A stretch of 34,745 nt of DNA from Vicinamibacteria bacterium (lineage in GTDB: Bacteria; Acidobacteriota; Vicinamibacteria; Vicinamibacterales; JAENWD01). Made by a program: the position numbers and the translations under genes. Of this stretch, positions 34,427-34,745 are shown one piece after another. Below the pieces are notes generated by a model. The model saw only the letters and a program-made list of their open reading frames with translations. It was not told the DNA's origin and made no database searches. The stretch covers positions 1-34,745 of the forward strand of contig JAENWD010000171.1 in the NCBI GenBank assembly GCA_016650245.1, given 5' to 3'. Every line of letters begins with the position of its first letter. The first letter of the stretch is position 1.

Positions 34427-34486
34427 CCCCGTTCTCCGGAGGCTTGAGGCCAGGTGGGCTAGCTCCTGAGGCTGTCTGCGAAGCTC

Positions 34487-34745
34487 CTACGGCGCCAACC
34501 TCCCCGCCACCCGTCCGAGCGCCGCGATGAGCCGGTCCACCTGCTCGGTCACCTTGGTGCCATCGCCTGTCGCGACTGCTTCGGCCACCCCCGGCAGGAG
34601 CTCTGGCGCGTAGGTGAACTTCGGCGCGTAGATCTGGTGCCGGTACCACGGGCGGCCAGGGATGCCGGCCGGATCGAGCAAGGCCCGTTCGGCCTGCAGC
34701 AGGCGCGTGTTGATGGCGGCAAGCGCGGCGCGATCGCCGGCAGCC
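34487..34745 (-). CDS. 3' fragment of an M28-family peptidase with transferrin-receptor-like dimerisation domain
   Basis: LDPAGIPGRPWYRHQIYAPKFTYAPELLPGVAEAV...; truncated by the window edge. Confidence 0.7.
   Translation of the reverse strand, partial: AAGDRAALAAINTRLLQAERALLDPAGIPGRPWYRHQIYAPKFTYAPELLPGVAEAVATGDGTKVTEQVDRLIAALGRVAGRLAP

Noticed and set aside
1-34745. tRNA, rRNA, integrase, transposase or prophage genes
   Set aside because: None recognised on either strand; the gene content looks like stable chromosome.

Overview
GC-rich bacterial chromosomal window, by gene content and style most like Acidobacteriota (Vicinamibacteria-like; inference only). The left third is a compact minus-strand histidine operon, hisI-hisG-hisD-hisC-hisB-hisH-hisF-hisA. 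Ahead of hisI is a leader the ORF track misses: a 24-aa peptide, MAGFVHHAHHHHHLGTAPGPSSCA, with 7 His in 8 codons, followed by a perfect 9-bp GC stem plus T8 terminator and preceded by a TTGACA promoter. This looks like a classical his transcription attenuator. Next is a BlaI/M56 (BlaR1-like) pair; its promoter lies inside two tandem dyads spaced 22 bp centre to centre, and the protease carries an unusual SDFE-repeat sensor region. The rest is housekeeping or accessory genes: RidA, RmuC, an OMP, an aromatic amino acid decarboxylase, ThiO-like, PCD, an orphan BMC shell protein, an acyl-CoA ligase, DUF1501/DUF1800, D-aminoacylase, GNAT, CocE-like hydrolase, HerA-like ATPase, DUF1080, an APH(6)-like kinase and an M28 fragment. 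Non-coding structure is rich. There is a perfect 35-bp inverted repeat whose 13-nt loop holds the start codon of the GNAT gene. Three related long hairpins and at least six period-7 or period-8 arrays occupy intergenic gaps, often overlapping the last codons of genes or filling convergent gaps completely. Several genes show TANNNT boxes 6-7 nt before the start codon, suggesting leaderless transcripts. No tRNA, rRNA, CRISPR array or transposase was recognised.
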